NCBI GenBank assembly: GCA_015709495.1
Contig: CP054189.1
Span: 2,480,001-2,544,000, forward strand
Reading direction: 5' to 3'
DNA length: 64,000 bases
Source: Chthonomonadaceae bacterium
GTDB lineage: Bacteria > Armatimonadota > Fimbriimonadia > Fimbriimonadales > Fimbriimonadaceae
In this document: piece by piece, positions 41,417 through 49,773 of the stretch
Position numbering within the stretch: the first letter of the stretch is position 1
Layout: every line of letters begins with the position of its first letter
The notes under the pieces: generated by a model
Databases searched by the model: none
What the model saw: the letters and a program-made list of their open reading frames with translations, nothing else
Told to the model about the DNA's origin: nothing
Program-made: the position numbers and the translations under genes

Positions 41417-41469
41417 GGCCTGGGAACCTGGCGTTGAGGGAAGGTTCTTTTTCGCCAAGGTCCCAGGCC
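41417..41469 (+). terminator. Long hairpin after the porin gene
   Basis: The arms 41417-41433 and 41453-41469 pair over 9 bp, skip three mismatched positions, then pair over 5 bp more around a loop of about 19 bases. TTT follows, and another TTTT lies about 10 bases further. It starts 20 bases past the porin stop, so it is probably the terminator; a structured small RNA is the alternative. Confidence 0.6.
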
Positions 41470-41498
41470 TTTCTACGGCCTTTTCGAATCGAATCGAA

Positions 41499-41518
41499 GC
41501 CTGCGTAATTACGCAGGC
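41499..41518. repeat. 20-bp perfect palindrome before the M48 gene
   Basis: GCCTGCGTAA and its reverse complement meet with no spacer. It lies between the long hairpin and the M48 start. As a tail-to-tail palindrome it is suited to a dimeric DNA-binding protein; the following CTTCGTCC is a poor T-tract for a terminator. Confidence 0.6.
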
Positions 41519-41580
41519 CTTCGTCCGTCTTCTTGAGAGGTGGCTGCTTACCATGGGGCTGTCATCCAAGGGAGAAAGCA

Positions 41581-43374
41581 ATGATCAAACGACTCGGGTT
41601 GCGCCTTGCAACCCTCATCCTGTTGGCGACTTCAGCGGTTGGGGCGCTGGGCGCGGAGTTCACCCTCGACGACCTCAAGAAGATGGTCCGCGAGATTGAG
41701 GCGATCGCTCCGAAGAACGAGGCCTACCAATATCCGATCGACGTGGCGTTTGAGGAGGACGACGAAGTCAACGCCTACGCCAGCGCGATCTTCGAGGAAG
41801 GCAAGAAGCCGCAGGCCATTCTAAGGGTCCACACTGGGCTGGTCAAGTTCTGTGACGGAGACGCGCGGATCATCCGAGCCGTGGTCGCCCACGAAGTGGC
41901 GCACCTCGCAAATGGACACGTCAAGCCTTCCGAACCTGCCGCGAGAGACCTCGCCAAGCTGTGGACGCGCGTTCAAGAAACGGAAGCCGACCTAAGTGGC
42001 GCCTCGTATTTGGAGAGGCTTGGCCATGCGAACAAGGACATGGTCGACATGCTCCTGAAACTCGAAACCTTGCGCGGCCGCCTAGGGAGCTGGCTCGGCA
42101 GATTGACCGGGACGCACCCCGACCCTAAGGCTCGCGCGGCGCGAATCTCTACCGAGCCTGCGGTCCTGGAGTCGTTCGTTCAATTCGACGTCGCGCTGAC
42201 TTATATGGAGGCTCGGATGTTTGGCATCGCGAGCCGCCTGTTCGATTCGGCGGCAACCCGATATCCGATGCTCAGCGCGGCCTACGTCAATTCGGCGCAG
42301 GCTTCGCTGATGAACTACTACGATAACCTGCCCGTGCCCGTCAAAGAGAACTGGTTTCGGCCAGATTTCGGCCCGCTCCTGACCGACATTCCGCTTTCGG
42401 AAGCCCGCGACCCAGAGATTCGCGACTCCGATCGAAGGCGATACGCTGAGGCCCTGCTTAAGCTTCAGGTGGCCGCCGAAAAGGCGTCCGGCAACCCCCG
42501 TGTTGCCGAGTTGATGGCTCTCGCGCAAGTGCTCGAACCCGATGGCAAGAAGGACGTGCTCCAAGCTGGAATCGCGGCATTGCGTAAGCTGACGGGCGCC
42601 GCGACCGACACTTGGGACCTCCTTCGTCACGCGGTCAATCTAGGTCTCGGGCTCGATCGGGTGGGCGACGTTCAAGGGGCGTACGACGCGATGATCGGCG
42701 CGCAGAAGAAATCCGAGTATTTCAACCCTGCAATCGCGGAGAACCTCGGTCGGATCAGCGTGAAGGGAGCGTCGAAAGAGACGGACGCTCTGACCGCCGA
42801 CGTGCTTGCCATGTGGCTCGCGGAAACGCCCTCATCGAACGTCAATTGGAGCGCCGTCAAGAAGAACTACGAGACCGTTTGCGGAAGGTTGGGCGTCGAA
42901 CCCAAGAAGGTTGAGCCCAAGCCGTCCTACCTCTGCAAGCCTTTGACGGTAACCCTCGGCGACAAAACGTTGGGGCTCCTCGACCCAGTCCAAGAGATCG
43001 TAGATGGGCTCGGCCCGGCGGACCTGCGTATCTCGTTCGATTCGCGGTATCCCGACCTTACCGAGATGAGGTGGCGAGGCGGCGACTTCTCGATCTTCAC
43101 CGAGAGCGGGCGAGTCATGCGCCTGACCACTTATGTGGCCGGGAGCTCCGTCTCCCTTCGTCCGGTCAACACAACCGACTCCCGGGAATTCCTGCTGACG
43201 GTTGGAATGAGCGAGGACGACTTCGCCAAGGTGCTCAACCTGAAGGGCGCGAAAGAGAAAGACCTCGCCAAAGGGGGCAAGGTTGAGACCTGGATGTACT
43301 TCAGCGGACTCAACCTCGGCGTAATGTTCGAAGACGGGAAGCTGAAAGGGATCACGATCACGCCCGCTTACTAG
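41581..43374 (+). CDS. Secreted M48-family zinc metalloprotease with long C-terminal extension
   Basis: A 597-residue protein with a signal peptide (LGLRLATLILLATSAVGALG). It has a peptidase M48 domain: the zinc motif HEVAH at residues 104-108 and the third-ligand segment ETEAD at about 133-137. M48 proteins of the BepA/LoiP type act in the periplasm on outer-membrane assembly. Here the catalytic part covers only about 200 residues; the next 400 have TPR-like helical stretches then a beta-rich end (ADLRISFDSRYPDLTEMRW). GGGAG lies before ATG 41581. The last 4 bases overlap the convergent caspase gene. Confidence 0.88.
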   Translation: MIKRLGLRLATLILLATSAVGALGAEFTLDDLKKMVREIEAIAPKNEAYQYPIDVAFEEDDEVNAYASAIFEEGKKPQAILRVHTGLVKFCDGDARIIRAVVAHEVAHLANGHVKPSEPAARDLAKLWTRVQETEADLSGASYLERLGHANKDMVDMLLKLETLRGRLGSWLGRLTGTHPDPKARAARISTEPAVLESFVQFDVALTYMEARMFGIASRLFDSAATRYPMLSAAYVNSAQASLMNYYDNLPVPVKENWFRPDFGPLLTDIPLSEARDPEIRDSDRRRYAEALLKLQVAAEKASGNPRVAELMALAQVLEPDGKKDVLQAGIAALRKLTGAATDTWDLLRHAVNLGLGLDRVGDVQGAYDAMIGAQKKSEYFNPAIAENLGRISVKGASKETDALTADVLAMWLAETPSSNVNWSAVKKNYETVCGRLGVEPKKVEPKPSYLCKPLTVTLGDKTLGLLDPVQEIVDGLGPADLRISFDSRYPDLTEMRWRGGDFSIFTESGRVMRLTTYVAGSSVSLRPVNTTDSREFLLTVGMSEDDFAKVLNLKGAKEKDLAKGGKVETWMYFSGLNLGVMFEDGKLKGITITPAY

Positions 43375-46300
43375 GGGGGCGGCAGTCTAACCGGACGCGG
43401 GAGGTCTTGGCCGCCCGCGTCCTTTTTTTGCGGGCCGGAGGCGCCGATATTGGGCCGGGCAATCCAGGTCTTGCGAACTTGCTGCTTGTCGAACGCCATG
43501 AAAACCACGCCCATACTCTCCAGGCGTTCGACCTTGCCGTACCTGTCCGGCGGAGGTACCTTGGCATAAATCTTGTGCTCCGAGCCGTCCCACGTTCCAA
43601 CCGCAACCAAGTTGCCGTGGTCGTCAACCGTTCCGGAAAATTCGAGGGCCTTGCCTTCCTCGATCCCCAAACGACCCTTTGCCGACCCATCGGCCGAAAC
43701 CGTCCACTCGACCGTCGTCACTCGCGGCTCCATTTGATCGCCCACACAGATCGCGGGGAGCGACTTTGAGCCGACGTAGATCGCAACGTCGGGCTTGAGC
43801 CCATAGTGAAACCTAGCGAAGAGCGGATTGCCCGGATGAGCTAGGCCAGCCTCGTAGGCGAGGGTGTCGCATGCGTCGCTGTCGCCTGCGGCTTTGACCT
43901 CCTCGAACAGAACCCCGACCGCGAAGGCATGAATCGGAAGCCAGTTCGAATTGCGCTGGGTGCGCGACTCCTCGAGCAGCGGCAACGACTTGTCGAATTC
44001 TCCAAGCGCGTGCCATGCGATCCCTGCAAAGGCTCGCTGGGCAGGGTCCTTGAACTCGGGATCGAGCAGCTTCCGCGCTTCGTCCTTATCACCCACAATC
44101 GCCTCCAGCAACGCGCGCGTGGCCCGTGCGTGGTCCTTGAGCGGATGCGAGGGTTCGACAAGCTTCTTGACGAGGTCGTAAGCCTCTTGGAACTTGCCTG
44201 CCGTCGCCCAGGTCATGGCGAGAAACCACTGAGAATCGACCCGATCGCTTGCGACGAACTTGTCCGAATGAGCGATTCGCTCTACTTCCTCTGAGTCTCC
44301 GACCCCGATGCAAATCATCATGTAGATCGACAGCAACCCGGACGACATCTTGCCTTGCCGTTCCAAGGGCGTCAGATGCTCGCGAGCTAAAAAGTACAGT
44401 TGAAGGTTGCGCTCGTTGCTGAGTCCGATCGTCACGAGGCGCTCCCATAGTTCGGCGTCCAGCCCGAACTTGGGAACGTATTCGATCATGAGGTTGAAGA
44501 ACGTCGTTTGGAGTTGAGCGTAGGCCATCCCATCGATCGCTCCCGCCTCAAACGTCTCCTGTAGCATCTCGTCGACGATAGTGAAGGCCATCGTGACGAA
44601 GTCCACTTCGCTCTCGGCATACTTCTCGGTTGGCCGGATGAGGTCCATGCCCTTCTCCATGCCGTTCTTCACGGATTCGGCGATCATCTTGGCGAGCCAA
44701 GCCTTCCAGGAGTAAGGGTGCGCTTCCGATGCCGCCTTGACCTCGTCGGCGATTAGGGCGACTCTCATGCCCGCTATGCGAAGACCGGCGATGATTTCGT
44801 TCGGCGCAGGGCTTTCCTTCATCGCCTCCCGCACGAACCTGATCATCTCGTCGAAGCGGTCGTTGTCTTTGTGGAACCGCGCCTTCGCCAAGAGCCAAAA
44901 CGCTCGGTGCTCGCCGACAGAGTCCGTTTCCGCAAACAGCTTTTCTAGGTCGTCGAACCTCTTCAAGGACCCAAGCACGATGTACTCGCCGATCTGAAAC
45001 AGGTAGTCCTCGATGATGCCGGGCGGCAGTTGTCGGCCCTTTCGGTACCATTCGACGGCTTCGTCGTTCTGGCCCGCAAGGACGTGGGACTCCGCTTTTA
45101 CGTAAGCGTATAAGCGCCCCTGAGGATCGGTCGATTCGAGAATCCTTGTGGCGTAAAGCTGCTGCGTGTCGCTTTCAGCGTTGTTCTTGACCAGCACCCA
45201 GATCAGCATCGCCGCGCCATCCGACGAGTCCGTCTCCCAAAGGGCGTCGATGGCCTTCAGCCTGTCTTCCACAAGGACGGTCTTTGAGCCATTGCTGCAC
45301 ACCGCGAGCGCGCGGATGTATTCGGATTCGCTTTCCTTGGCCAGTTTCTCGAGGATTCGCACGGACTCCGAGAGCCGGTCCGTGAGGTCGAGGGCGATCC
45401 CCAGCGTGTACCGCGAGTGATCGGTCATCTCGCCGATCTGGTCGAGCGTTTTGAGGGCTTCGACGGTGGTCAGGTACTCCTCGGCCTGGAAGAGTGCCTC
45501 GGCATATCTCGCCAGAGCCGCTTCGAATTGAGCCTGCTCGAGTTTCTGAGCTTCGTCGAGAAATGCCGCGAGACCCGATTCCCCCGATTGGGGCAGGTAG
45601 GCGGCGAGCAGCACGTCTTGGGTCTTCTCCGACCAAATCGCGGGCTCTTGCGCGTCTTCTCCGAAGTCCCTTTGGGTGAACTCAAAGACACTCTTGCGCA
45701 CGTCCTCTGCGACTGCTGAAGCCCACAGGGCGCCCGAAACAGGGTTTCGAAGCTCGGTCTTTTCGAACGACTCAAGCAGGAAGTGGGCGAAGACCCCCTG
45801 ACGGAACGTGCGGTTCTCATAGGAGCGCTTTCCGGGCGCGCACCCCAGCAGCACGGCGATGTTGGCTTTCTTGCCCAGTTCCTGCAATTCTTCGCCGAAT
45901 GCGTTCTCTTCCCCACCTCGGCACGCGTCGGAGATCACGAGTACGTTCTTCAACCCTGCTCGAACGAACCTCTCGATGATGGACTTCACGGGGATTCCGA
46001 CCTTCTCAGCGTCCGCTTTGGTGGCGTTGATGGGCAGGAGGTAGTCGCCGCTGGGAAGCCCCACGCCATGACCCGAGAAGAAGAACACGAACAGGTCGGA
46101 GCGGTCGAGTTTCGGGTCGGCAAGGAGCCCATCGAGTTCCCGGCTTACATTCTCGTGAGTGACGCCACCCCCGCCAGGCTCGTCTGTGAGGAGCCTCACG
46201 GTTCCCGGCTCGAAATCGAACTTCTCCAGGAGCGCCTTGTGGACGGCCCTTGCATCGCCCGCGGCGTATCTAAGCTGGCCGTATTCTTGGTAGTTCTGCG

Positions 46301-46415
46301 CCCCGATCACGAGCGCCCACCTCTTGGAAGCCACAAACGGCTTCTCTTGCGCGAAGAGGGTGGCGAACCCAAGCAAGAGCAGCAAGGGGCCGCAGAGGAG
46401 AGTCCGGAGTCGCAT
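43371..46415 (-). CDS. Secreted caspase-domain (C14) protein with helical repeats
   Basis: A 1014-residue protein with a signal peptide (TLLCGPLLLLLGFATLFAQ). The N-terminal caspase fold holds the catalytic His in FFFSGHGVGLP (residue 116) and Cys in VISDACRGGEE (residue 165). About 600 residues of TPR-like helices follow, then a C-terminal beta-rich domain (VTTVEWTVSADGSAKGRLGIEEGKALEFSGTVDDHGN). Bacterial caspase homologues cut after Arg or Asp and are often in regulated death or processing pathways. ATG 46415 with GAGGGA upstream is preferred to TTG 46424. The 3' end runs through the M48 terminator in antisense. Confidence 0.9.
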   Translation of the reverse strand: MRLRTLLCGPLLLLLGFATLFAQEKPFVASKRWALVIGAQNYQEYGQLRYAAGDARAVHKALLEKFDFEPGTVRLLTDEPGGGGVTHENVSRELDGLLADPKLDRSDLFVFFFSGHGVGLPSGDYLLPINATKADAEKVGIPVKSIIERFVRAGLKNVLVISDACRGGEENAFGEELQELGKKANIAVLLGCAPGKRSYENRTFRQGVFAHFLLESFEKTELRNPVSGALWASAVAEDVRKSVFEFTQRDFGEDAQEPAIWSEKTQDVLLAAYLPQSGESGLAAFLDEAQKLEQAQFEAALARYAEALFQAEEYLTTVEALKTLDQIGEMTDHSRYTLGIALDLTDRLSESVRILEKLAKESESEYIRALAVCSNGSKTVLVEDRLKAIDALWETDSSDGAAMLIWVLVKNNAESDTQQLYATRILESTDPQGRLYAYVKAESHVLAGQNDEAVEWYRKGRQLPPGIIEDYLFQIGEYIVLGSLKRFDDLEKLFAETDSVGEHRAFWLLAKARFHKDNDRFDEMIRFVREAMKESPAPNEIIAGLRIAGMRVALIADEVKAASEAHPYSWKAWLAKMIAESVKNGMEKGMDLIRPTEKYAESEVDFVTMAFTIVDEMLQETFEAGAIDGMAYAQLQTTFFNLMIEYVPKFGLDAELWERLVTIGLSNERNLQLYFLAREHLTPLERQGKMSSGLLSIYMMICIGVGDSEEVERIAHSDKFVASDRVDSQWFLAMTWATAGKFQEAYDLVKKLVEPSHPLKDHARATRALLEAIVGDKDEARKLLDPEFKDPAQRAFAGIAWHALGEFDKSLPLLEESRTQRNSNWLPIHAFAVGVLFEEVKAAGDSDACDTLAYEAGLAHPGNPLFARFHYGLKPDVAIYVGSKSLPAICVGDQMEPRVTTVEWTVSADGSAKGRLGIEEGKALEFSGTVDDHGNLVAVGTWDGSEHKIYAKVPPPDRYGKVERLESMGVVFMAFDKQQVRKTWIARPNIGASGPQKKDAGGQDLPRPVRLPPP
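43393..43429 (+). terminator. Strong intrinsic terminator of the M48 gene
   Basis: A perfect 9-bp stem, GGACGCGGG (43393-43401) with CCCGCGTCC (43414-43422), a 12-base loop and seven T (43423-43429). It begins 19 bases after the M48 stop. It lies inside the antisense caspase coding sequence near its 3' end. Confidence 0.92.
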
Positions 46416-46454
46416 ATCCCTCAATATGACGCGCTGCGCGCACGCAGAGAAACG

Positions 46455-48230
46455 CTACGCCGCTTTTCTCCTGCGATCGACTCGAATTCCGTTGAGCCCA
46501 GCGCTGTGGACGAAGCAGTTCTTACCCTTCGACTTTGCGGCATAGAGGGCGTTGTCGGCTTCCTCGATCAGCGCCTTGCCCTCGACCTGCCGAGGAGAGG
46601 TGGTCGAGATTCCGATGCTCAGCGTCACGTTGGCTTTCGGCCATTTGGCCTCATTCATCGCTTCCAGAATGCGCTCGGCGACTTCGCCAGCCCTCCTTTC
46701 GTCTGCGCCGAGAAGGACCAGGGCAAACTCCTCTCCGCCGTACCTGGCGACGCAGTCCGTGGGCCCCGCGCACGACTCCAGCACGCGCGAAACCCTGCTG
46801 AGAACTTCATCGCCCGCCGGGTGCCCGAAGGTGTCGTTATAGCGCTTGAAGTCATCCACATCGATCATCAAGAGGCTCAACCTATGGCCTTCCGCATTGC
46901 ACCGCTCGACCTCGCGGGCGAGGCGGTTCTGGAACGCCCTGTGGTTCATGAGCCCGGTGAGGCCGTCGGTTTTCGCAAGCGCTTTCAGCCGAGCGTTGGC
47001 TTGCTGAAGTTGGACTTGGTTATCCTTCAAGAGCCGGTTCATGCTCTCGATGTGCTGCATCTGACTCCGAATGCGGTTGTCGGCTTCGATCGACTCGGTG
47101 ATATCGGAGAAGCTGACGACGGCCGCAACGATCTCTCCCCCTTCGGCTACGGCTAGGGGACTGGAGTTGAGCGACAGCCATCGTCGGGCTCCAGACCTCA
47201 GCGGAACGGAGAGGACCGCGTCCTTGACTACCTCGCCTTTCCGTAGCGAACGTATTACGGGGAACTCATTGACGGACACCGGGTTCCCGTCCCAGTCCGT
47301 CACGTCCCATGGGTGTGCGTAAAGGGACGTGCCCACGATATCGCTTACTTCGAGTTGCAGGAGCTTTGCGCCACACGGGTTGCACGTTTGGATTCTTGCT
47401 TCTGAGTCAACAACCATCACTCCTTCGAACAGGGCGTTCATGGCAGTTCGGAAGCGGCCCTCACTCAACGCCAGGTCGATTTCGACGGACTTTCGCTCGG
47501 TGATGTCGATGCTGGCGCAGACCGCGCCGCACACATCGTCCTCCGGACCCGTGATGGGAATCACGCTCGTAAGAGTAAAGCGTCGAGACCCGTCTTCGTG
47601 CAGTACGACGAACTCCCGGTCGTTCACCTCATGCCCCTCAAAGGCCTGATCGAACATCTCGCGCCAGCGATCCGCGCCGCTTTCCAGTTCGACCACGGAG
47701 TCTACAGGCTGAAGATACGCCTCCAAGGTGCTCTTGCCCAGCACTTCGGCGCACTTACGGTTCCACTCATAGACGCAACCCGAACGATCCACCGTGAAGC
47801 AGGCGACAGGCAACCCCTCGAAGAGGTCCTCGAACCGCTTGGCGGCGAGCCGGTAAAGCTCAGACGTGTTCTCGAGGTCCGAGGTGCGCTCGTTGAGGGC
47901 TTCGTTGCTCACCTGCAACTCGTGAGTTCTCTCGTCGACCCTTGACCGAAGCAGGGCCCGATCGCGGACAAGGTCGCGCTGGGAGGACCCGAGTTTGGCG
48001 AAGACGAGGGCCATGATCCCCGGTGCTAGATCTGCGATGTAGTGCGAGGGGTTCTTGAAGTGGATGAACTGAATCGAACTAAACGTGAATGGAAGCCCAA
48101 GATTGGCGATATCGACCACCCACGCGAGCAGCGGACAGCAGGCGCCAAAGACCGCGCCTAGAAAAGTGTAGACAAAGACCGAATGCGCGACGATCTCGCG
48201 CTTGCGGACATTTCGAACTTGAGAATCCAT
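46455..48230 (-). CDS. Membrane PAS-PAS-GGDEF diguanylate cyclase
   Basis: A 591-residue protein. An N-terminal part has one clear membrane helix (SVFVYTFLGAVFGACCPLLAWVV) and a second hydrophobic segment. A coiled coil follows, then PAS 1 (FEDLFEGLPVACFTVDRSGCVYEWNRK), PAS 2 (FRTAMNALFEGVMVVDSEARIQTCN), another coiled coil and the GGDEF domain with the active-site variant GGEEF at residues 498-502. The product would be cyclic di-GMP. The inhibitory I-site RxxD expected at 489-492 reads GPTD, so feedback inhibition should be absent. A GGGGAGG Shine-Dalgarno lies before ATG 48230 and can pair with an upstream segment. Confidence 0.93.
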   Translation of the reverse strand: MDSQVRNVRKREIVAHSVFVYTFLGAVFGACCPLLAWVVDIANLGLPFTFSSIQFIHFKNPSHYIADLAPGIMALVFAKLGSSQRDLVRDRALLRSRVDERTHELQVSNEALNERTSDLENTSELYRLAAKRFEDLFEGLPVACFTVDRSGCVYEWNRKCAEVLGKSTLEAYLQPVDSVVELESGADRWREMFDQAFEGHEVNDREFVVLHEDGSRRFTLTSVIPITGPEDDVCGAVCASIDITERKSVEIDLALSEGRFRTAMNALFEGVMVVDSEARIQTCNPCGAKLLQLEVSDIVGTSLYAHPWDVTDWDGNPVSVNEFPVIRSLRKGEVVKDAVLSVPLRSGARRWLSLNSSPLAVAEGGEIVAAVVSFSDITESIEADNRIRSQMQHIESMNRLLKDNQVQLQQANARLKALAKTDGLTGLMNHRAFQNRLAREVERCNAEGHRLSLLMIDVDDFKRYNDTFGHPAGDEVLSRVSRVLESCAGPTDCVARYGGEEFALVLLGADERRAGEVAERILEAMNEAKWPKANVTLSIGISTTSPRQVEGKALIEEADNALYAAKSKGKNCFVHSAGLNGIRVDRRRKAA

Positions 48231-48232
48231 CC

Positions 48233-48274
48233 AGCCCTCCCCGGCTCAAAGGGATTGTCGGCTTTCGGGAGGCT
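48233..48274 (-). promoter_or_regulatory. Hairpin that could sequester the GGDEF gene's Shine-Dalgarno
   Basis: On the minus strand AGCCTCCC (48274-48267) can pair with the GGGGAGGGCT (48242-48233) that contains the ribosome-binding site, with one bulged G. The loop is about 24 bases. This would block initiation at ATG 48230 when formed. Confidence 0.45.
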
Positions 48275-48302
48275 CGGATGCAGTACTTTCGGTAGGTGTC
48301 AT

Positions 48303-48342
48303 GCCATCTCCGGCAGGAATACCTGCTGTGCCTTGGAGATGC
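48303..48342. promoter_or_regulatory. Nested stem-loop in the GGDEF leader
   Basis: An outer stem (GCCATCTCC with GGAGATGC, about 8 bp with one bulge) encloses an inner 5-bp stem GCAGG/CCTGC with a 4-base loop (48313-48326). It lies upstream of the GGDEF gene and could be part of a structured leader; no known riboswitch class was recognised. Confidence 0.4.
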
Positions 48343-48353
48343 GCAACGCAGAA

Positions 48354-48382
48354 GGGCCTGGCTGCCCTACGACGCCAGGCCC
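48354..48382 (-). terminator. Hairpin after the PEP-CTERM gene
   Basis: A perfect 9-bp stem, GGGCCTGGC with GCCAGGCCC, around an 11-base loop, 27 bases past the PEP-CTERM stop. Only a weak T-rich tail (TTCTGCGTT on the minus strand) follows, so it is either a terminator or a processing/stability hairpin. Confidence 0.55.
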
Positions 48383-48409
48383 AAACGGATTGCGTTTCCT
48401 TGGACGAGC

Positions 48410-49012
48410 TTAGCTGCTCTTTCGTCGGCGAATCAGAGCGACAGCGCCGAGTCCGAGCGCTGCCATCGAGGCCGGCTCAGGAACCACGTTAACGCGGAAC
48501 GCGCCCGAATCAGCAGTCGAGGGCGCCCCGCCGCTGACCGACATGAGCCGGGTGTCACCCTGATCGTTGAAGTTCCAGGCCCCCCACGTGTCGCCAGAAG
48601 TGGGCTTGACTTCGACCCAGTATTTCGTGCCCGAACTGAGGACGATCGACGGGAAACCGTTGATCACCATGATCGGCGCGCCACCGCTTCCGAATGAGCC
48701 AGCGGTCACTCCCGACCACGTGGTAATCCCTCCTCCGGGAACGTCGCCCCCGTCCATGAGCAAGGAAATCGAATAGTCGTTCGTGCCCGCAACGTGCCCG
48801 AAGGCGACCTCGATGCTCTCGAGCGAGCCCGATGCCCCCGACACGAACTGGTGCGAGATGTATTGCGATCCATGCGATCCGCTGAGCAGCGACCAGCCGG
48901 AGCCGGTGTTGTATGAATCCCCGGCTCCAAAGTTGCTAAAGGCAACGATGGCCTGGGAAGACGCCACCACGCAGGTGGCGGCAAGAAAACTGAACAAACG
49001 AAGAGTTCTCAT
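48410..49012 (-). CDS. PEP-CTERM sorting-domain exported protein
   Basis: A 200-residue protein with an N-terminal signal peptide (LRLFSFLAATCVVASSQA). The C-terminal tripartite tail is VPEPASMAALGLGAVALIRRRKSS: the PEP motif, a hydrophobic helix and a basic end. Such tails are processed by exosortase, usually in bacteria with exopolysaccharide. The middle is a beta-rich domain (SGSLESIEVAFGHVAGTNDYSISLLMDGGDVPGG) like secreted choice-of-anchor proteins. AAGGAG precedes ATG 49012, and a TACAAT lies about 75 bases upstream. No exosortase gene is in the window. Confidence 0.9.
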   Translation of the reverse strand: MRTLRLFSFLAATCVVASSQAIVAFSNFGAGDSYNTGSGWSLLSGSHGSQYISHQFVSGASGSLESIEVAFGHVAGTNDYSISLLMDGGDVPGGGITTWSGVTAGSFGSGGAPIMVINGFPSIVLSSGTKYWVEVKPTSGDTWGAWNFNDQGDTRLMSVSGGAPSTADSGAFRVNVVPEPASMAALGLGAVALIRRRKSS

Positions 49013-49179
49013 AGATTCTGATTCTCCTTTGCAATCGACATCGCGAGTAGCACCAAGCGCCAACGCGGTCTTGCAGAAACCATTGTATCACCTCTTGGGA
49101 CGTTCGAATTACCAGGTTTTTGGGCGTTTCCGACGTAGCTTCTGGGTTTCTGTTCTTGCCGAGCCCGACGCCGTAGGCC

Positions 49180-49773
49180 TCAAGGCGCTTCAGCGTCCGG
49201 CCAGTCCGAGGACTCGTCGAAGTCGGAGAGTTCGGCAGGTTCCACAGTAACGATGCCGGATCGCTCTCGTTTGGACTCGATAATGCTCCTCGCGCCTTGG
49301 TCCCCAGAAAGAGCCGTCAAGTCCGCAAAAAGCTCCCGAGAGAAGAGGGTGGGCGGGCGCGGCGAATCTACCGAGCCGCAATGGACGACGCAAAGTCCCC
49401 CTTGTCGCCATCGGGCGAGGACTGTATCGATGGTGCTCGATTGGATTCGAGGCATATCACCCAACAGAATCACCACCGCATCGGCCCGTTCGCGAACACG
49501 TTCGACGCCGGCCGACAGAGAGCTTCCCATTCCTTGGGCGTACTTCGGATTCAGAACGAATTCGATTTCCAGCCCCTCGAGCGCTTTCTGGACTGCGTCG
49601 GATTCGTGCCCCACGACGGCAAGCAGCGAATCGAGTTGCGAGCCGAGCGCGGTCTTCGCGATGCGGCGAATAAGAGGCTCACCGCCCCATTCCCGCAAGA
49701 GCTTGTTGCCGCCCCGCATTCGGCGCGATTCGCCCGCAGCCAACAGGAGGCCAACGACGACGCCCGCACTCAC
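49180..49773 (-). CDS. MocA-like molybdenum cofactor nucleotidyltransferase
   Basis: A 197-residue protein of the MobA-like NTP transferase fold: LLLAAGESRRMRGGNKLL (nucleotide loop), LNPKYAQGMGSSLSAGV and ILLGDMPRI (metal Asp). MocA attaches CMP to molybdopterin, giving the MCD cofactor used by hydroxylases such as the one encoded upstream. GTG 49773 overlaps the xdhC stop by 4 bases (GTGA); the longer frame to 50058 is antisense-like sequence inside xdhC. It is last in the iorA-iorB-xdhC-mocA cluster. Confidence 0.85.
   Translation of the reverse strand: MSAGVVVGLLLAAGESRRMRGGNKLLREWGGEPLIRRIAKTALGSQLDSLLAVVGHESDAVQKALEGLEIEFVLNPKYAQGMGSSLSAGVERVRERADAVVILLGDMPRIQSSTIDTVLARWRQGGLCVVHCGSVDSPRPPTLFSRELFADLTALSGDQGARSIIESKRERSGIVTVEPAELSDFDESSDWPDAEAP

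Noticed and set aside
45783-47156. 457-residue plus-strand open frame spanning the caspase and GGDEF starts
   Set aside because: Antisense to two well-supported genes; composition is that of a shadow frame.
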